Below, piece after piece: positions 32,865 to 47,933 of a stretch of 64,000 bases of DNA (within the stretch, counting starts at the first letter, position 1; each line of letters starts with the position of its first letter). The stretch is from the NCBI GenBank assembly GCA_020248265.1, contig JADCHX010000026.1, forward strand, positions 1 to 64,000, in the 5' to 3' direction. Made by a program: the position numbers and the translations under genes. The notes under the pieces are model-generated. The model searched no databases. It was not told the origin of the DNA and worked only from the letters and a program-made list of their open reading frames with translations. This DNA comes from Rhodocyclaceae bacterium (GTDB taxonomy: Bacteria; Pseudomonadota; Gammaproteobacteria; Burkholderiales; CAIKXV01).

Positions 32865-33863
32865 CTACTCCGGCTGGATGCCCGACGTCTTGATGATCTT
32901 CGCGTAGAGCGCGGTCTCGCGCGCCATCAGGTCGGCAAGGTCCTGCGGCGTGCCGCCGACCGGCTCGGCTCCCTGCCCGAGCATCCGCGCGCGCACGTCG
33001 GGCAGCTGCACGATGCGCGCGACCTCGCCGCTCATCTTCGTGACGATGTCCTTGGGCGTGTTCGCCGCGCCGAACAGGCCCATCCAGGCAGTCATGTCGA
33101 AACCCTTGATGGTCTCGCCGACGCTCGGTATGTCGGGCAGTGCCGTGGATCGCTTCGCCGACGAGACGGCGATCGCGCGCAGCTTGCCGGCCTTGATGTG
33201 CGGCAGGGCACCGACGACATTGGCGAACATCAGTTCTATGCGGCCGCCGAAGATGTCGATGAAGGCCGGCGCCGCGCCCTTGTATGGCACATGGTTCATC
33301 CGGATGCCGGCGCTCGCCTGCACCGACTCCATGCCGAGATGCTGCAGGTTGCCGACGCCTGCCGAGGCGTAGTTCAGTTCGTTCGGCCGCGCGCGCGCGA
33401 GCTTCACCAGCCCGGCGACGTCCTTCACCGGCAGCGTCGGGCTCACCACCATCACCATCGGTGAGTTCAGGATGAGTGAGATCGGCGTGAAGTCCTTCAC
33501 TGCATCGTACGGGATCTTCTTCATCAGGTTCGGGTTGATCGTCATCGGGCCCGAATTGCCGAGGAGGATCGTGTAGCCGTCGGGCGCGGAGCGCGCGACC
33601 AGGTCGGCGCCGAGGCTGCCGCCCGCACCGCCGCGGTTGTCGACGACCACCGTCTGGCCCCAGGTCTCGGACATGCGCGCGCCCAGCGTACGCGCCACGT
33701 CATCGAGCGGCCCGCCGGCAGCGTATGGCACGACGATGCGGATCGGTTTGGTCGGCCACGCCTGCGCGAACGCGCTGCCGGCAAGGGCGCAGAGCGCCAC
33801 GACCGCGGCACCACGGTAGCCGGTGCCGAACCGCGCCGCGGCAAGTGTGCTTGCAGACTTCAT
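32865..33863 (-). CDS. Bug/TctC-family periplasmic solute receptor
   Basis: A 332-residue protein with signal peptide ending near SAFAQAWP. Landmarks: WPTKPIRIVVPYAAGGPLDD, NRGGAGGSLGADL, APDGYTILL and NHVPYKGAAPAF. It is convergent with the broken receptor gene. No enzyme gene is directly beside it; a HAD phosphatase gene follows upstream 120 bases away on the same strand. Confidence 0.92.
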   Translation of the reverse strand: MKSASTLAAARFGTGYRGAAVVALCALAGSAFAQAWPTKPIRIVVPYAAGGPLDDVARTLGARMSETWGQTVVVDNRGGAGGSLGADLVARSAPDGYTILLGNSGPMTINPNLMKKIPYDAVKDFTPISLILNSPMVMVVSPTLPVKDVAGLVKLARARPNELNYASAGVGNLQHLGMESVQASAGIRMNHVPYKGAAPAFIDIFGGRIELMFANVVGALPHIKAGKLRAIAVSSAKRSTALPDIPSVGETIKGFDMTAWMGLFGAANTPKDIVTKMSGEVARIVQLPDVRARMLGQGAEPVGGTPQDLADLMARETALYAKIIKTSGIQPE

Positions 33864-33983
33864 GTGTTGCGCCTCCGAAGACGCCGGCATGTGCCGGGTC
33901 GTGCAGGGGCTGCATGCCCCCGCTGTTGGTTTGCCGCAAGATAGCACGGCGCACGCGGGCGCCACGCCGCAACGCGCGGTGGT

Positions 33984-34778
33984 TCAGCGCGCCTCGAACA
34001 GCGCGCCCACGGCCTCGCAGAAACCGTCACCGCTGCGGCGCGCAGTGATGTAGGCCGGCGGGAACTCGAGCCGATCCCTGACTTCCATCACGTTGGCAAC
34101 GCCGATCGAATGCGGGAAATACTGGAACATCGGGCTGTCGTTCGGAGAATCGCCGAGATAGGCGAACAGCGCACGCTGCGCATCGAGGTCGATGTCGAGT
34201 ACCTCGCTGAAGAAGCGACGCGTCATGCCCAGCTTGTCGTAGTTGCCGAACCAGCCATTGACATGCCCGGCACTGGCCATCGCGGTGAGCCCGCCTTCGC
34301 GCATGATCTCGATGATGCGGTCGACCTTCTGCATCGGCAGGCGCACGACATCCTCGGCCCAGTCGATCGCGAGGTCGCATTCACGGTAGGGCTGGTCAGT
34401 CGAGAGCGCGCAGCCGGGCACCTCGGCAAGGATGCGGGTGGCGATCGCAGCCAGCGCGTCGCGGTTCCGGCGACGTACATCGGGCGGATCGACGTACATC
34501 TGGCGCAGACGATTGGCGTGCGGATCACGCCAGAAGCACAGGCTGCCGCCCTCTCCGACCACCGCATGCACCGGCCACATGCGGGCGATATGGTCGCACC
34601 ATCCGGCCGGGCGTCCGGTGACCAGCACCGTGATGAAGTCGGCGTGGTACAGACGCTCGAGGGCGAAGTAGGCGTCGCTGGTCAGCCGCCCACCGGTCGT
34701 GAGCGTATCGTCGAGGTCGAGCAGAACGCCGCGCATGCGCGCTCGGACGGAAGCTGGCAGGTCGGACAACGGGCGCAT
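33984..34778 (-). CDS. HAD-superfamily hydrolase (Cof / mannosyl-3-phosphoglycerate phosphatase-like)
   Basis: A 264-residue protein with motif I DLDDT (Asp21 and Asp23), a VLVTGRPAGW motif II segment, and motif IV in YLGDSPNDSPMF. The cap region fits subclass IIB. The ATG at 34776-34778 leaves a suitable N-terminus; an earlier in-frame start gives an unlikely extension. Substrate is unknown; sugar phosphatases are the common members. It lies just after atpC but is separated from it by about 100 bases. Confidence 0.82.
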   Translation of the reverse strand: MRPLSDLPASVRARMRGVLLDLDDTLTTGGRLTSDAYFALERLYHADFITVLVTGRPAGWCDHIARMWPVHAVVGEGGSLCFWRDPHANRLRQMYVDPPDVRRRNRDALAAIATRILAEVPGCALSTDQPYRECDLAIDWAEDVVRLPMQKVDRIIEIMREGGLTAMASAGHVNGWFGNYDKLGMTRRFFSEVLDIDLDAQRALFAYLGDSPNDSPMFQYFPHSIGVANVMEVRDRLEFPPAYITARRSGDGFCEAVGALFEAR

Positions 34779-34881
34779 GGTCGACTCACGGCTTGGCGAG
34801 GAGAGCAGCGCGTCCACGCGAACCGGGGTTTACCGCAGGCATCCCTGCCCGCACCCAGCCCGGACGGCGGCCGGCGGATAA

Positions 34882-35304
34882 TCAGCGCTTCTGGCGGAAC
34901 TTTCGGATCGACGCGATCTGCGCAGCGAGGGTTGCCAGTTCGGCCTGGGCGGTTGCGACTTCGAGCTGACCCTTCGCGTTGCGCAGCGTTTCTTCAGCCT
35001 GCTTGCGCGCTTCCTCGGCCTTGGCCTCGTCGAGGTCATGGCCGCGGATGGCGGTGTCGGCGAGCACGGTCACCGTCTTCGGCTGCACTTCGAGGATGCC
35101 ACCAGCGACGAACACGAACTCTTCGTCGTCCTTGCCCGCGACCTTGATGCGTACGGCACCGGGCTTGATGCGGGTGATCAGCGGCGTGTGCTGCGGATAG
35201 ATGCCCAGCTCGCCGGCTTCGCCCGGCAGGACGACGAACTCGGCCTCGCCGGAGAAGATGCTCTCTTCGGCGCTGACGACGTCTACGTGGATGGTGTTGG
35301 CCAT
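34882..35304 (-). CDS. atpC: ATP synthase epsilon subunit
   Basis: A 140-residue protein with the N-terminal beta-sandwich ([33 protein letters not shown]) and a C-terminal two-helix domain. It is the last gene of the ATP synthase operon. Epsilon couples the central stalk and inhibits ATP hydrolysis. It begins about 33 bases after atpD. Confidence 0.97.
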   Translation of the reverse strand: MANTIHVDVVSAEESIFSGEAEFVVLPGEAGELGIYPQHTPLITRIKPGAVRIKVAGKDDEEFVFVAGGILEVQPKTVTVLADTAIRGHDLDEAKAEEARKQAEETLRNAKGQLEVATAQAELATLAAQIASIRKFRQKR

Positions 35305-35337
35305 GGCGGTCCGGGCTCTTCCGTGTCGTTGCTGCGG

Positions 35338-37660
<2,323 letters not shown>

Positions 37661-37743
37661 CTCGATCTGCTCTCGAACTCGTCGGGTTCAGCGGCCCGGG
37701 CGAACGACCTGCCCGGGCCGGTGCTGCAATGAACGCTGCCGGA

Positions 37744-39285
<1,542 letters not shown>

Positions 39286-39295
39286 CACAGTGCTC

Positions 39296-39832
39296 CTAGG
39301 ATTGAAGGGCGGTGGCCATCTGCGCGAGACGGCCGCGCACCGAAGCGTCCAGCACTTCGTCGCCGACGGTGACACGGACCCCGCCGATGAGCTCGGGGAC
39401 GATCACCACGCGATAGTTGAGTTGGCGCGCGAATTTCTTCTCGAGGCTGGCGACCAGATCCGCGAGCGCGGCGCCTTCCAGCGGGAAGGCCGATTCGATC
39501 ACCAGGTCGGCGCGGCCTTCGGCCGCGTTGCGCAGCGCATGGAACTGAGCCGCGATCTCCGGCAGCAGTTCGACGCGGCCGTTCTCGGCCAGCATCAGCA
39601 CGAAGTTCTTCGCCTCGGCGGGCAGGCCACCCGGTACGAGGCTGGCGAAGAAATCGGCGAGCCGGGCCGGCTGCAGACCCGGGTCGCTCAGCCGGCTCGA
39701 CACCTGCGGATCGGCGGTGATCGAACCGAGGCTGCCGACCAGGTCGGCCCATGCCGGGACGGAACCGGACTCCTGGGCCAGCTTGAACGCAGCTTCGGCG
39801 TAGGGACGGGCGACGGTGGAGATCTCGGCCAT
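39296..39832 (-). CDS. atpH: ATP synthase delta subunit
   Basis: A 178-residue peripheral-stalk protein: [19 protein letters not shown] at the start and [20 protein letters not shown] near the end are diagnostic. It lies 10 bases before atpA and 8 bases after atpF. Confidence 0.97.
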   Translation of the reverse strand: MAEISTVARPYAEAAFKLAQESGSVPAWADLVGSLGSITADPQVSSRLSDPGLQPARLADFFASLVPGGLPAEAKNFVLMLAENGRVELLPEIAAQFHALRNAAEGRADLVIESAFPLEGAALADLVASLEKKFARQLNYRVVIVPELIGGVRVTVGDEVLDASVRGRLAQMATALQS

Positions 39833-39840
39833 CGTTACGC

Positions 39841-40311
39841 TCAGAGTGCCTGCTTGAGGTCGTTCAGCATCGCCGCATGGGCGCTGGCGTCGACTTCACG
39901 CTTGAGGATGCGCTCGGCACCAGCCACCGCGAGGGCAGCAACCTGCTCGCGCAGGGCCTGGCGGGCACGCTGGACTTCCTGTTCGACTTCGGCCTTGGCG
40001 GCGGCCGAGATGCGGTCGGCTTCGGCCTTCGCCGCAACCTTCGCTTCCTCGATCACGGCAGCGGCGCGCTTCTCGCTCTGCGCCAGGATTTCCTGGGCGC
40101 GGTCGCGAGCGGCACGATCGGCTTCCTGGGCGCGCTTTTCGGCGGCGAGCAGGTCCTGCTTGCCGCGCTCGCCGGCGGCGAGGCCGTCGGCAATCTTCTT
40201 CTGGCGCTCTTCCAGCGCACCGATCAGCGGCGGCCAGATGAACTTCATGGTGATCATCGCACCGATGAAGAAGACGATCAGCTGTATGAACAGCGTAGCG
40301 TTGATACTCAT
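39841..40311 (-). CDS. atpF: ATP synthase subunit b
   Basis: A 156-residue protein with one N-terminal membrane helix (about 7-27, ending [13 protein letters not shown]) and a long charged coiled coil. It forms the peripheral stalk as a dimer. Confidence 0.97.
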   Translation of the reverse strand: MSINATLFIQLIVFFIGAMITMKFIWPPLIGALEERQKKIADGLAAGERGKQDLLAAEKRAQEADRAARDRAQEILAQSEKRAAAVIEEAKVAAKAEADRISAAAKAEVEQEVQRARQALREQVAALAVAGAERILKREVDASAHAAMLNDLKQAL

Positions 40312-40336
40312 GTCAAACCTCGATCGATCCGTGCAG

Positions 40337-40349
40337 CCCCGGTCCGGGG
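40337..40349. other. Short hairpin in the atpE-atpF gap
   Basis: CCCCGG-T-CCGGGG lies 25 bases upstream of atpF in the 173-base gap between atpE and atpF. A structure here could lower translation of atpF relative to atpE, whose product is needed in about ten copies. The role is inference. Nothing else was seen in the gap. Confidence 0.35.
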
Positions 40350-40484
40350 GGCCGGTCGGGTGGCTGCGCGCGAACGCTGGTGGATGCTGCCTGCTGCGAA
40401 ACCCGCTGCCCGACCTTCGGGCGCCGCCGCCTCACGCACGGGCGTGGACGGGCGACGGGCACAGCAGGTGCCGGCGGGGGTGGA

Positions 40485-42143
<1,659 letters not shown>

Positions 42144-42335
42144 TCAGGTTGCCGACTCGCCCTGGTTCCGACGGTGCCCGCTTACGCCGCGCCTACAAAG
42201 CCCTTGATTCTTGCCTGCCACCGCCCCTGTTGTCAACGGGGGCGTGCGGCGGCGCACAACGTCGGCGCGGCGACGCTCCGAAACAACGTTCGCACTGTGC
42301 CATACTCGTTTGACAGAAAATCGTGCGTCCAACGC

Positions 42336-42363
42336 CGAACGTCGAACGTCGAACGTCGAACGT
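42336..42363. repeat. Four tandem copies of a 7-bp unit, CGAACGT
   Basis: Positions 42336-42363 consist of four perfect CGAACGT units, followed by CGATTGC, a degenerate fifth. They end 26 bases before the ATG at 42390 and lie just upstream of the AGGAGG site. Copy number of such units can change by slippage and alter promoter or leader spacing. Confidence 0.9.
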
Positions 42364-42389
42364 CGATTGCACCCCCAGGAGGTCTGCCC

Positions 42390-43091
42390 ATGCACCCGTC
42401 GCCCGTGCGCATCGGTCTGCTGGTGCCGGAAAACAACACCACCATGCATCTCGAGCTTCCGGCCTGGCTGCCCGGAGGGTCGACCTGTCGGCGTACGGGC
42501 ATCTCCCGGTCGCCAGGCCTGCTGACCTTGCCCGACCTCGACCCGTACGTCGACCAGGCGATGCACCTCGCGCAGGCTTTCCATGGCGAGGTCGATGTCA
42601 CGGCCTACGGTTGTACGGCCGCGGGAATCCTGGCAGGCCCGGCACGCGATGCTGCGATCGGCAAGCGGCTCTCGGAAGTCACGGCCGTGCCGGCCGTCAC
42701 GACCGCCGGTTCGATGATCGCGTGGCTGCGTGCGCAGGGTGCACGCCGCATCGCCCTGGTGACGCCTTACAGTGACAGCGTCAACGCCGACCTGACGCGC
42801 TTCCTCGGCGATGCCTCGATCGACGTGCATGCCCTGTCGAGCTTCAAGGCCGCCGGTGTCGCCGAGCTCGGCCTGATCACTGCCGCGCAGGTCGAGGCGC
42901 GCGCCGTCGACCTGATGCAAGGTCAGGGCGATGGCTGCGACGCGCTGTTCATCGGTTGCTCGCAGCTGCCCACGCAGTCGATCCTCGACCGCCTGCGCGC
43001 CCGGTTCGGTTGCCCGGTGTCGTCATCGATCCATGCCACCGCGTGGCAGATCGGGCAGCAGCTGCAGGTCGCGGCCGATGTCGCTGCCTGA
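42390..43091 (+). CDS. Maleate cis-trans isomerase / Asp-Glu racemase family enzyme
   Basis: A 233-residue protein with two catalytic cysteines in the expected settings: Cys75 in TAYGCTAAG and Cys190 in FIGCSQLPT. VRIGLLVPENNTTMHLEL is a typical start of maleate isomerases and arylmalonate decarboxylases. AGGAGG precedes the ATG. It heads a plus-strand group with a BNR-repeat protein and a dicarboxylate-lactone-type hydrolase. The exact substrate is open; a dicarboxylate is likely. Confidence 0.85.
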   Translation: MHPSPVRIGLLVPENNTTMHLELPAWLPGGSTCRRTGISRSPGLLTLPDLDPYVDQAMHLAQAFHGEVDVTAYGCTAAGILAGPARDAAIGKRLSEVTAVPAVTTAGSMIAWLRAQGARRIALVTPYSDSVNADLTRFLGDASIDVHALSSFKAAGVAELGLITAAQVEARAVDLMQGQGDGCDALFIGCSQLPTQSILDRLRARFGCPVSSSIHATAWQIGQQLQVAADVAA

Positions 43092-44145
43092 GCCCGCTGC
43101 AGTCGAAGGCGGGGGCGTGCAGGTCTATGCCGGTACAGCCGGACACTCGGCCTGGTTTTCCGACGATCTCGGCGACTCCTGGGTGCATCCGAACAGCCAT
43201 TCCGGGATGTACCTCGAGGCACGGGTATGGAGTTTCGCGTCCCACCCCGACGCGCCGCGATTCCTCTACGCCGGCACCGATCACGGCCTGTTCCGCTTCG
43301 ACGAGACCACGCGGCGCTGGTCGCCGCTCGCCTCTCCGATGCTGGACATCTGGTCGGTCGCGATCGACCCGCGCGACCCGGCACGGATGATCTGCGGCAC
43401 CCGACCCGCAGGCTTCTGGCTGTCGGAAGACGCTGGCGGCCACTGGCGCGCGCTGCCCGCGCCCGGCATGCGGCCGTTCTCCGAGATCGTGATGGGTCCG
43501 ACACGGGTCACGCAGATCCTGTTCGACCCGATCGACATCGACACGGTCTGGGCCGGCGTCGAGATCGGCGGCATCTTCCGCAGTACCGACCGAGGCGAAA
43601 CCTGGATGCAGCTCAAGCAGGGCCTCGTGTCTTCCGACGTGCACGGGATCGCGGTATCCCGGGATGTTCGCGGCGACAAGCTGCTGCTCGCCACCACCAA
43701 CTACGGCCTGCACCTGAGCCGCGACAACGGCATGACCTGGCAGCTGCGCCCGCTCGATTCGCCCTGGCAATACACGCGCGCGATCAGCACCGACCCGGGC
43801 GACCTGCAAACCGTATGGCTCACCAACGGCAACGGACCGCCCGGCAGCACCGGCCGCCTGTGGCGCAGCCGCAACGGTGGTGTCGACTGGCAGATGGTCG
43901 CGCTGCCCGGCGTGCTCAACAGCACGCCATGGTGCATCGCCGCCGACCCCTCCCGGCCGCGGCTGAGATTCCTGTGTACCAACCTGGGCCAGCTGTTCCG
44001 CAGCACCGACGGCGGCGAACAGTGGCAGCGGCTGCCACACGAGTTCGGAGAGGTGCGCGCGCTGGCCTGGCGCCCGGTGCCACCGGAACTGCGGCGCGGC
44101 GCCGAGCATTCCATCACGCGCAGGCCGGCGCCGCCGGGTAGCTGA
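43078..44145 (+). CDS. BNR/sialidase-like beta-propeller protein
   Basis: A 355-residue protein with repeated Asp-box-like motifs: SDDLGDSWVH, SEDAGGHWRAL, STDRGETWMQL, SRDNGMTWQLR, SRNGGVDWQMV and STDGGEQWQRL. These S-x-D-x-G-x-x-W turns mark a multi-bladed propeller. No signal peptide is seen. It overlaps the isomerase gene by 14 bases, so both are made together. A sialidase reaction is not implied, since Asp-box propellers serve many roles. Confidence 0.85.
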   Translation: MSLPEPAAVEGGGVQVYAGTAGHSAWFSDDLGDSWVHPNSHSGMYLEARVWSFASHPDAPRFLYAGTDHGLFRFDETTRRWSPLASPMLDIWSVAIDPRDPARMICGTRPAGFWLSEDAGGHWRALPAPGMRPFSEIVMGPTRVTQILFDPIDIDTVWAGVEIGGIFRSTDRGETWMQLKQGLVSSDVHGIAVSRDVRGDKLLLATTNYGLHLSRDNGMTWQLRPLDSPWQYTRAISTDPGDLQTVWLTNGNGPPGSTGRLWRSRNGGVDWQMVALPGVLNSTPWCIAADPSRPRLRFLCTNLGQLFRSTDGGEQWQRLPHEFGEVRALAWRPVPPELRRGAEHSITRRPAPPGS

Positions 44146-44179
44146 TCGCGCAATCCCATCATCGTAGATCGAGGAAGTC

Positions 44180-45043
44180 ATGACCCTTTACCAAGACGAG
44201 CCGGCCAAGTTCCGCGCGCCCGCCGGCGCCTGCGACGCCCATTTCCATGTGTTCGGTCCGGCGAACCAGTATCCGTACGGCGACGATCTTCGCTATGCGC
44301 CGCCACTCGCCCCGCTCGAGGACTTCCTCGCGCACGCGACGGCCAACGGCTTCGAGCGCTTCGTGTTCGTGCAGCCCAGCGCCTACGGCCGGGACAACAC
44401 CTGCATGCTCGATGCGATGGCACGCATGTCCCTGCCCTGCCGCGGCATCGTCGATGTCGACGAGTCGATCTCCGAGGCCGAGCTCGACCGGCTGCATGCG
44501 CTGGGCGTGCGCGGGGTGCGCCTCAACGTACGCCCGATCAAGCCGTTCGAGGCCGGGTTCACGCAGACGCTGCTGCCGCGCATCGAGCAGCTCGATGCGA
44601 AGCTCGCCGACCGGGGCTGGCAGATCGACTTTCTCACGCCGGGCTGGTGCACCTACGAGCTGCTGCCCACGCTGCGCCAGCTGCGCTGCCAGCACACGGT
44701 CGCGCACATGGGGCTGTTCCTCGGCAAGGACGGCCCGCAGCAGGAAGGCTTCAAGGCCTTCCTCGACCTGTTGCGCAATGGGCCCGGCCGCTGCTGGGTC
44801 AAGCTCACCGGGGTCTACCGGATGTCGGAAGTGCCAGGCTTCACCGATGCCGATCCGATCGCCCAGGCACTGATTGCCGCCGCTCCCGACCGGATCATCT
44901 GGGGTAGCGACTATCCACACCTGTCGTTCGCGGACAAGGTCGGCAGCAACCAGCTGTTCAACCTGTTGCTGCGCTGGGCGCCGGATGAAGCAACCCGGCA
45001 CCGGATCCTCGTCGATAACCCGAAGGCGCTGTTCGGGTTCTGA
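44180..45043 (+). CDS. Amidohydrolase family 2, 2-pyrone-4,6-dicarboxylate lactonase-like
   Basis: A 287-residue metal-type TIM barrel: CDAHFHVFGP (His21 and His23), RGVRLNVRP in the middle and WGSDYPH near the end. This matches the LigI lactonase/hydrolase group. A ring-derived dicarboxylate is a likely substrate. It follows the BNR gene by 34 bases, in the same direction. Confidence 0.87.
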   Translation: MTLYQDEPAKFRAPAGACDAHFHVFGPANQYPYGDDLRYAPPLAPLEDFLAHATANGFERFVFVQPSAYGRDNTCMLDAMARMSLPCRGIVDVDESISEAELDRLHALGVRGVRLNVRPIKPFEAGFTQTLLPRIEQLDAKLADRGWQIDFLTPGWCTYELLPTLRQLRCQHTVAHMGLFLGKDGPQQEGFKAFLDLLRNGPGRCWVKLTGVYRMSEVPGFTDADPIAQALIAAAPDRIIWGSDYPHLSFADKVGSNQLFNLLLRWAPDEATRHRILVDNPKALFGF

Positions 45044-45051
45044 ACCACATG

Positions 45052-45075
45052 CCGGGCAGGGTTTTGCCTGCCCGG
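45052..45075. terminator. Bidirectional hairpin between convergent genes
   Basis: CCGGGCAGG (45052-45060) and CCTGCCCGG (45067-45075) form a perfect 9-bp stem with a six-base loop GTTTTG. It lies exactly between the plus-strand hydrolase and the minus-strand aldolase. It lacks a clear T run. Confidence 0.6.
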
Positions 45076-45076
45076 G

Positions 45077-45889
45077 TCAGCCCAGCGCCTTGCGCAGTTC
45101 GGTGGTGACGCGCGTGCCTTCGGCAAGCATGAACGCGATCTCGCTGTTGGTGGTCACGAAGCGCATGCCCTTCTTGATGAACTCGACCTGGCGCGCGAGG
45201 TTGCGGTCGCCGCCGACCCCGGCGATCTTGCCGTTGGCCTTGGCGGCCGCGATCACCCGATCGAGTGCCGCGAGGTGCTGCGGGCAGCCGAACTGGCCAG
45301 GCAGGCCGATGGCCGCGAGCAGGTCGTTCGAGCCCACGTGCAGCACGTCGAAGCCATCGACCGCGGCGATTTCCTCGACATTCTCGAGCCCCTCGCGCGT
45401 CTCGATCATGCACACGGTGAGCACCGCCCGGTCGAGCACCGGCACCGCATCGGCGGTGGAGGTGGGGCGGTAGTCGAACATGGGATAACCACCGCCGACC
45501 GAACGCCGTCCGACGGGCGGGAAGCGGCAGCGGGCGACCGCACGCCGGGCTTCGTCGGCGTTGCTGACGTCCGGAAAGACGATACCGGTCACGCCGTTGT
45601 CTAGCAGCACCGAGGTATCCGGGTCATCGACGCTGCGCACGCGCACCATCGGCGTGACGCCGATCGCGAGCGCGACCTGCGCGATGTGGCCGATGGTCTC
45701 GACCGAATACAGCGAATGCTGCATGTCGATGAAGATGAAGTCGTGGCCGGTGGTCTTCGCGATGCGGGCAATGTCGCCCGAGCGCACGATGCGCACGTTC
45801 ATGCCGAGCACGACCTCGCCTGCGAGCAGGCGATCTTTCGCGGGGTTGGGGATCGACGGGCCTGGTTGCATGTTCGGTGTTGCGGTCAT
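45077..45889 (-). CDS. HpcH/HpaI-family aldolase
   Basis: A 270-residue class II pyruvate-dependent aldolase: DFIFIDMQHSLYS with His58 as base, Glu in CMIETREGLEN and Asp in VLHVGSNDL as metal ligands. It would cleave 4-hydroxy-2-oxo acids to pyruvate or an analogue and an aldehyde. The ATG at 45887-45889 is taken. A TctC gene is upstream in the same direction, 32 bases away. Confidence 0.9.
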   Translation of the reverse strand: MTATPNMQPGPSIPNPAKDRLLAGEVVLGMNVRIVRSGDIARIAKTTGHDFIFIDMQHSLYSVETIGHIAQVALAIGVTPMVRVRSVDDPDTSVLLDNGVTGIVFPDVSNADEARRAVARCRFPPVGRRSVGGGYPMFDYRPTSTADAVPVLDRAVLTVCMIETREGLENVEEIAAVDGFDVLHVGSNDLLAAIGLPGQFGCPQHLAALDRVIAAAKANGKIAGVGGDRNLARQVEFIKKGMRFVTTNSEIAFMLAEGTRVTTELRKALG

Positions 45890-45921
45890 TACAGAGTCTC
45901 CTTCGGATGTGCCGGGGCCGA

Positions 45922-46881
45922 TCAGGGCTTGATGTTGCGATCCTGGGCGATCCTGCGCCACTTGGCGATCTCGGCGCGCACGTACTCGGTGAACGCTTCT
46001 GGCGTCATCAGCACCGGCTCGGCACCCTGGTCGGCCAACCGTGGACGCATGTCTTCCGAGGCGAGGATGCGGTTGAGTTCGCCGTTGAGCTTGCGCACCA
46101 CGTCCGGCGGCGTCTTGCCCGGGGCCAGCATGCCCCACCACTGGCCCGCCTCGTAGCCCGGCACGGTTTCGGCGATGATCGGCATCTCGGGTGCGAACGA
46201 CGACCGCTTTGCCGTACTCAGCGCGAGCGCGCGCAGCCGGCCAGCCTTCACCTGCGGCCAGACCGAGGGCAGGCTCACGATCATCATCTGGACATGACCA
46301 CCGACCAGGTCGGTCACCGCCGGCGTCGCGCTCTTGTACGGTACATGGGTGATGTCGATGCCGGCCGCGACAGCCAGCGCCTCGGCGGCGAAATGGATGA
46401 TGCTGCCCGTGCCAGCAGTGGCGTAATTGAGATCACCCGGGCGGGCCTTCGCCAGGGCGATGAGTTCCTTCATGCTGCGCGCCGGCAGCGAAGGATGAAC
46501 CACCAGCATCAGCGGCCCCTGCCCGACCATCGCGACGCCGGTCAGGTCACGCGCCGGATCGAACGGCAGCGCGGTGCGGATCGCGACACTCGTGGTGTAG
46601 GTGCCGGTAGGCAACAGCAGCGTGTATCCATCGGCTGGCGCCTTGGCGACGATCTCTGCGCCGATGATCTGGCCTGCGCCGGCGCGGTTCTCGATGATGA
46701 CTGGCTGGCCCCAACGCTCACGCAGGCGCTCGGCGAGCAGGCGGGCCAGCACGTCGGGCGAGCCCGCCGCTGCAGTAGGCACCACGATGCGGATCGGCCT
46801 TGTGGGGTAGTCCTGGGCCAGCACCGACGTCGTCGCCAGCCCCAGGAAGGTCAGCAGGCATCCTTTCGTTGTCACGCGCAT
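45922..46881 (-). CDS. Bug/TctC-family periplasmic solute receptor
   Basis: A 319-residue protein. The start is the ATG at 46879-46881 behind AAGGAGGCG. Signal peptide ends near TSVLAQDYP. Landmarks: YPTRPIRIVVPTAAAGSPDV, NRAGAGQIIGAEI, ADGYTLLL and THVPYKSATPAV. With the aldolase it likely forms an uptake and cleavage pair. Confidence 0.92.
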   Translation of the reverse strand: MRVTTKGCLLTFLGLATTSVLAQDYPTRPIRIVVPTAAAGSPDVLARLLAERLRERWGQPVIIENRAGAGQIIGAEIVAKAPADGYTLLLPTGTYTTSVAIRTALPFDPARDLTGVAMVGQGPLMLVVHPSLPARSMKELIALAKARPGDLNYATAGTGSIIHFAAEALAVAAGIDITHVPYKSATPAVTDLVGGHVQMMIVSLPSVWPQVKAGRLRALALSTAKRSSFAPEMPIIAETVPGYEAGQWWGMLAPGKTPPDVVRKLNGELNRILASEDMRPRLADQGAEPVLMTPEAFTEYVRAEIAKWRRIAQDRNIKP

Positions 46882-47036
46882 CGCGCCTCCTTCTTGATAC
46901 CGGTCGGCCTGCGGGCCGATCTCGTTGTCTGGTTCATGGTGCCCGCGACTATCGTGCATTCGCGCACAGGCGGCAACCGGTCGCCTTCGCGCGGGTACCG
47001 CCCGGCCGGTGCCGCCGGGTCAACCAACCCTTTGGA

Positions 47037-47933
47037 TCATTCGGGCGGCAGGCCGAGCCGCCGGGTCAGTTCGTCCAGGTGTTCCAGCGAGTGCCAGGCG
47101 ATCTCCATCCGACCCGTATGCTTCGGCCCCACCTTCAGGCGGACGCCGGTGCCGAGCGACTGGGCGAGCCGTTCCTGCAGGCGCGCGACATCCGGATCCT
47201 GGGCGGCACGCCGCCCCCCGCCCCCCGGCACCCCTGGCGGTGCGTTCAGGCGCGCGACTTCCCGTTCGGTCTCGCGAACTGAAAGTTTCTGCGCGGCGAC
47301 CCGATTGGCGAGCGCGATCTGCTGCGCGGGATCCAGCCCCAGCAGGGCGCGTGCATGGCCCATCTCGATCGCGCCGGCATAGAGGAGTTCTTGCACCGCA
47401 GCACCGAGCGCGCGCAGCCGCAGCAGGTTCGACACCGCGGTGCGCGAGCGGCCGAGGGCCTTGGCAGCCAGTTCGTGCGTCATGCCGAACTCGTCGATCA
47501 GGCGCTGGATGCCGTGCGCTTCCTCGAGCGCGTTCAGGTCTTCGCGCTGGATGTTCTCGATCAGCGCCATGGCCAGCGCCGATTCGTCCGGGATCGTCCG
47601 GACCAGCACCGGTACCTGGGTCAGCCCGGCCAGGCGCGACGCGCGCCAGCGGCGTTCACCGGCGATGATCTCGTAGCGGCCCTCGCCCACCGGTCGTACA
47701 AGGATCGGCTGCAGGATACCCTGCTCGCGGATCGACTCGGCGAGCTCCGCCAGCGCAGCCTCGTCCATGCGGGTGCGCGGCTGGTACTTGCCCGGCAGCA
47801 GCGCGTCGATCGGCAGCTCGCGCGTGCCCTCGACCTCGCTGCCCGGTTTCGGCGGCGCGTCGAATGCGTCCATCGCGCCACCGCCGAGCAGCACGTCGAG
47901 GCCGCGTCCGAGTCCTTTGGGTTTTGCCATCAT
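47037..47933 (-). CDS. parB: Chromosome-partitioning protein ParB
   Basis: A 298-residue protein. The CTPase-type N-domain has KYQPRTRMDEAAL and GERRWRASRLAG, the parS-binding helix-turn-helix lies near MTHELAAKALGRSRTAVSNL, and a C-terminal dimerisation part ends HLDELTRRLGLPPE. It loads at the parS sites near 51.46-51.50 kb and clamps DNA. The start overlaps parA's stop (ATGA). Confidence 0.96.
   Translation of the reverse strand: MMAKPKGLGRGLDVLLGGGAMDAFDAPPKPGSEVEGTRELPIDALLPGKYQPRTRMDEAALAELAESIREQGILQPILVRPVGEGRYEIIAGERRWRASRLAGLTQVPVLVRTIPDESALAMALIENIQREDLNALEEAHGIQRLIDEFGMTHELAAKALGRSRTAVSNLLRLRALGAAVQELLYAGAIEMGHARALLGLDPAQQIALANRVAAQKLSVRETEREVARLNAPPGVPGGGGRRAAQDPDVARLQERLAQSLGTGVRLKVGPKHTGRMEIAWHSLEHLDELTRRLGLPPE

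Noticed and set aside
42336-42363. CRISPR array
   Set aside because: The 7-bp units are directly tandem without spacers, and no cas gene is present; it is a simple tandem repeat.
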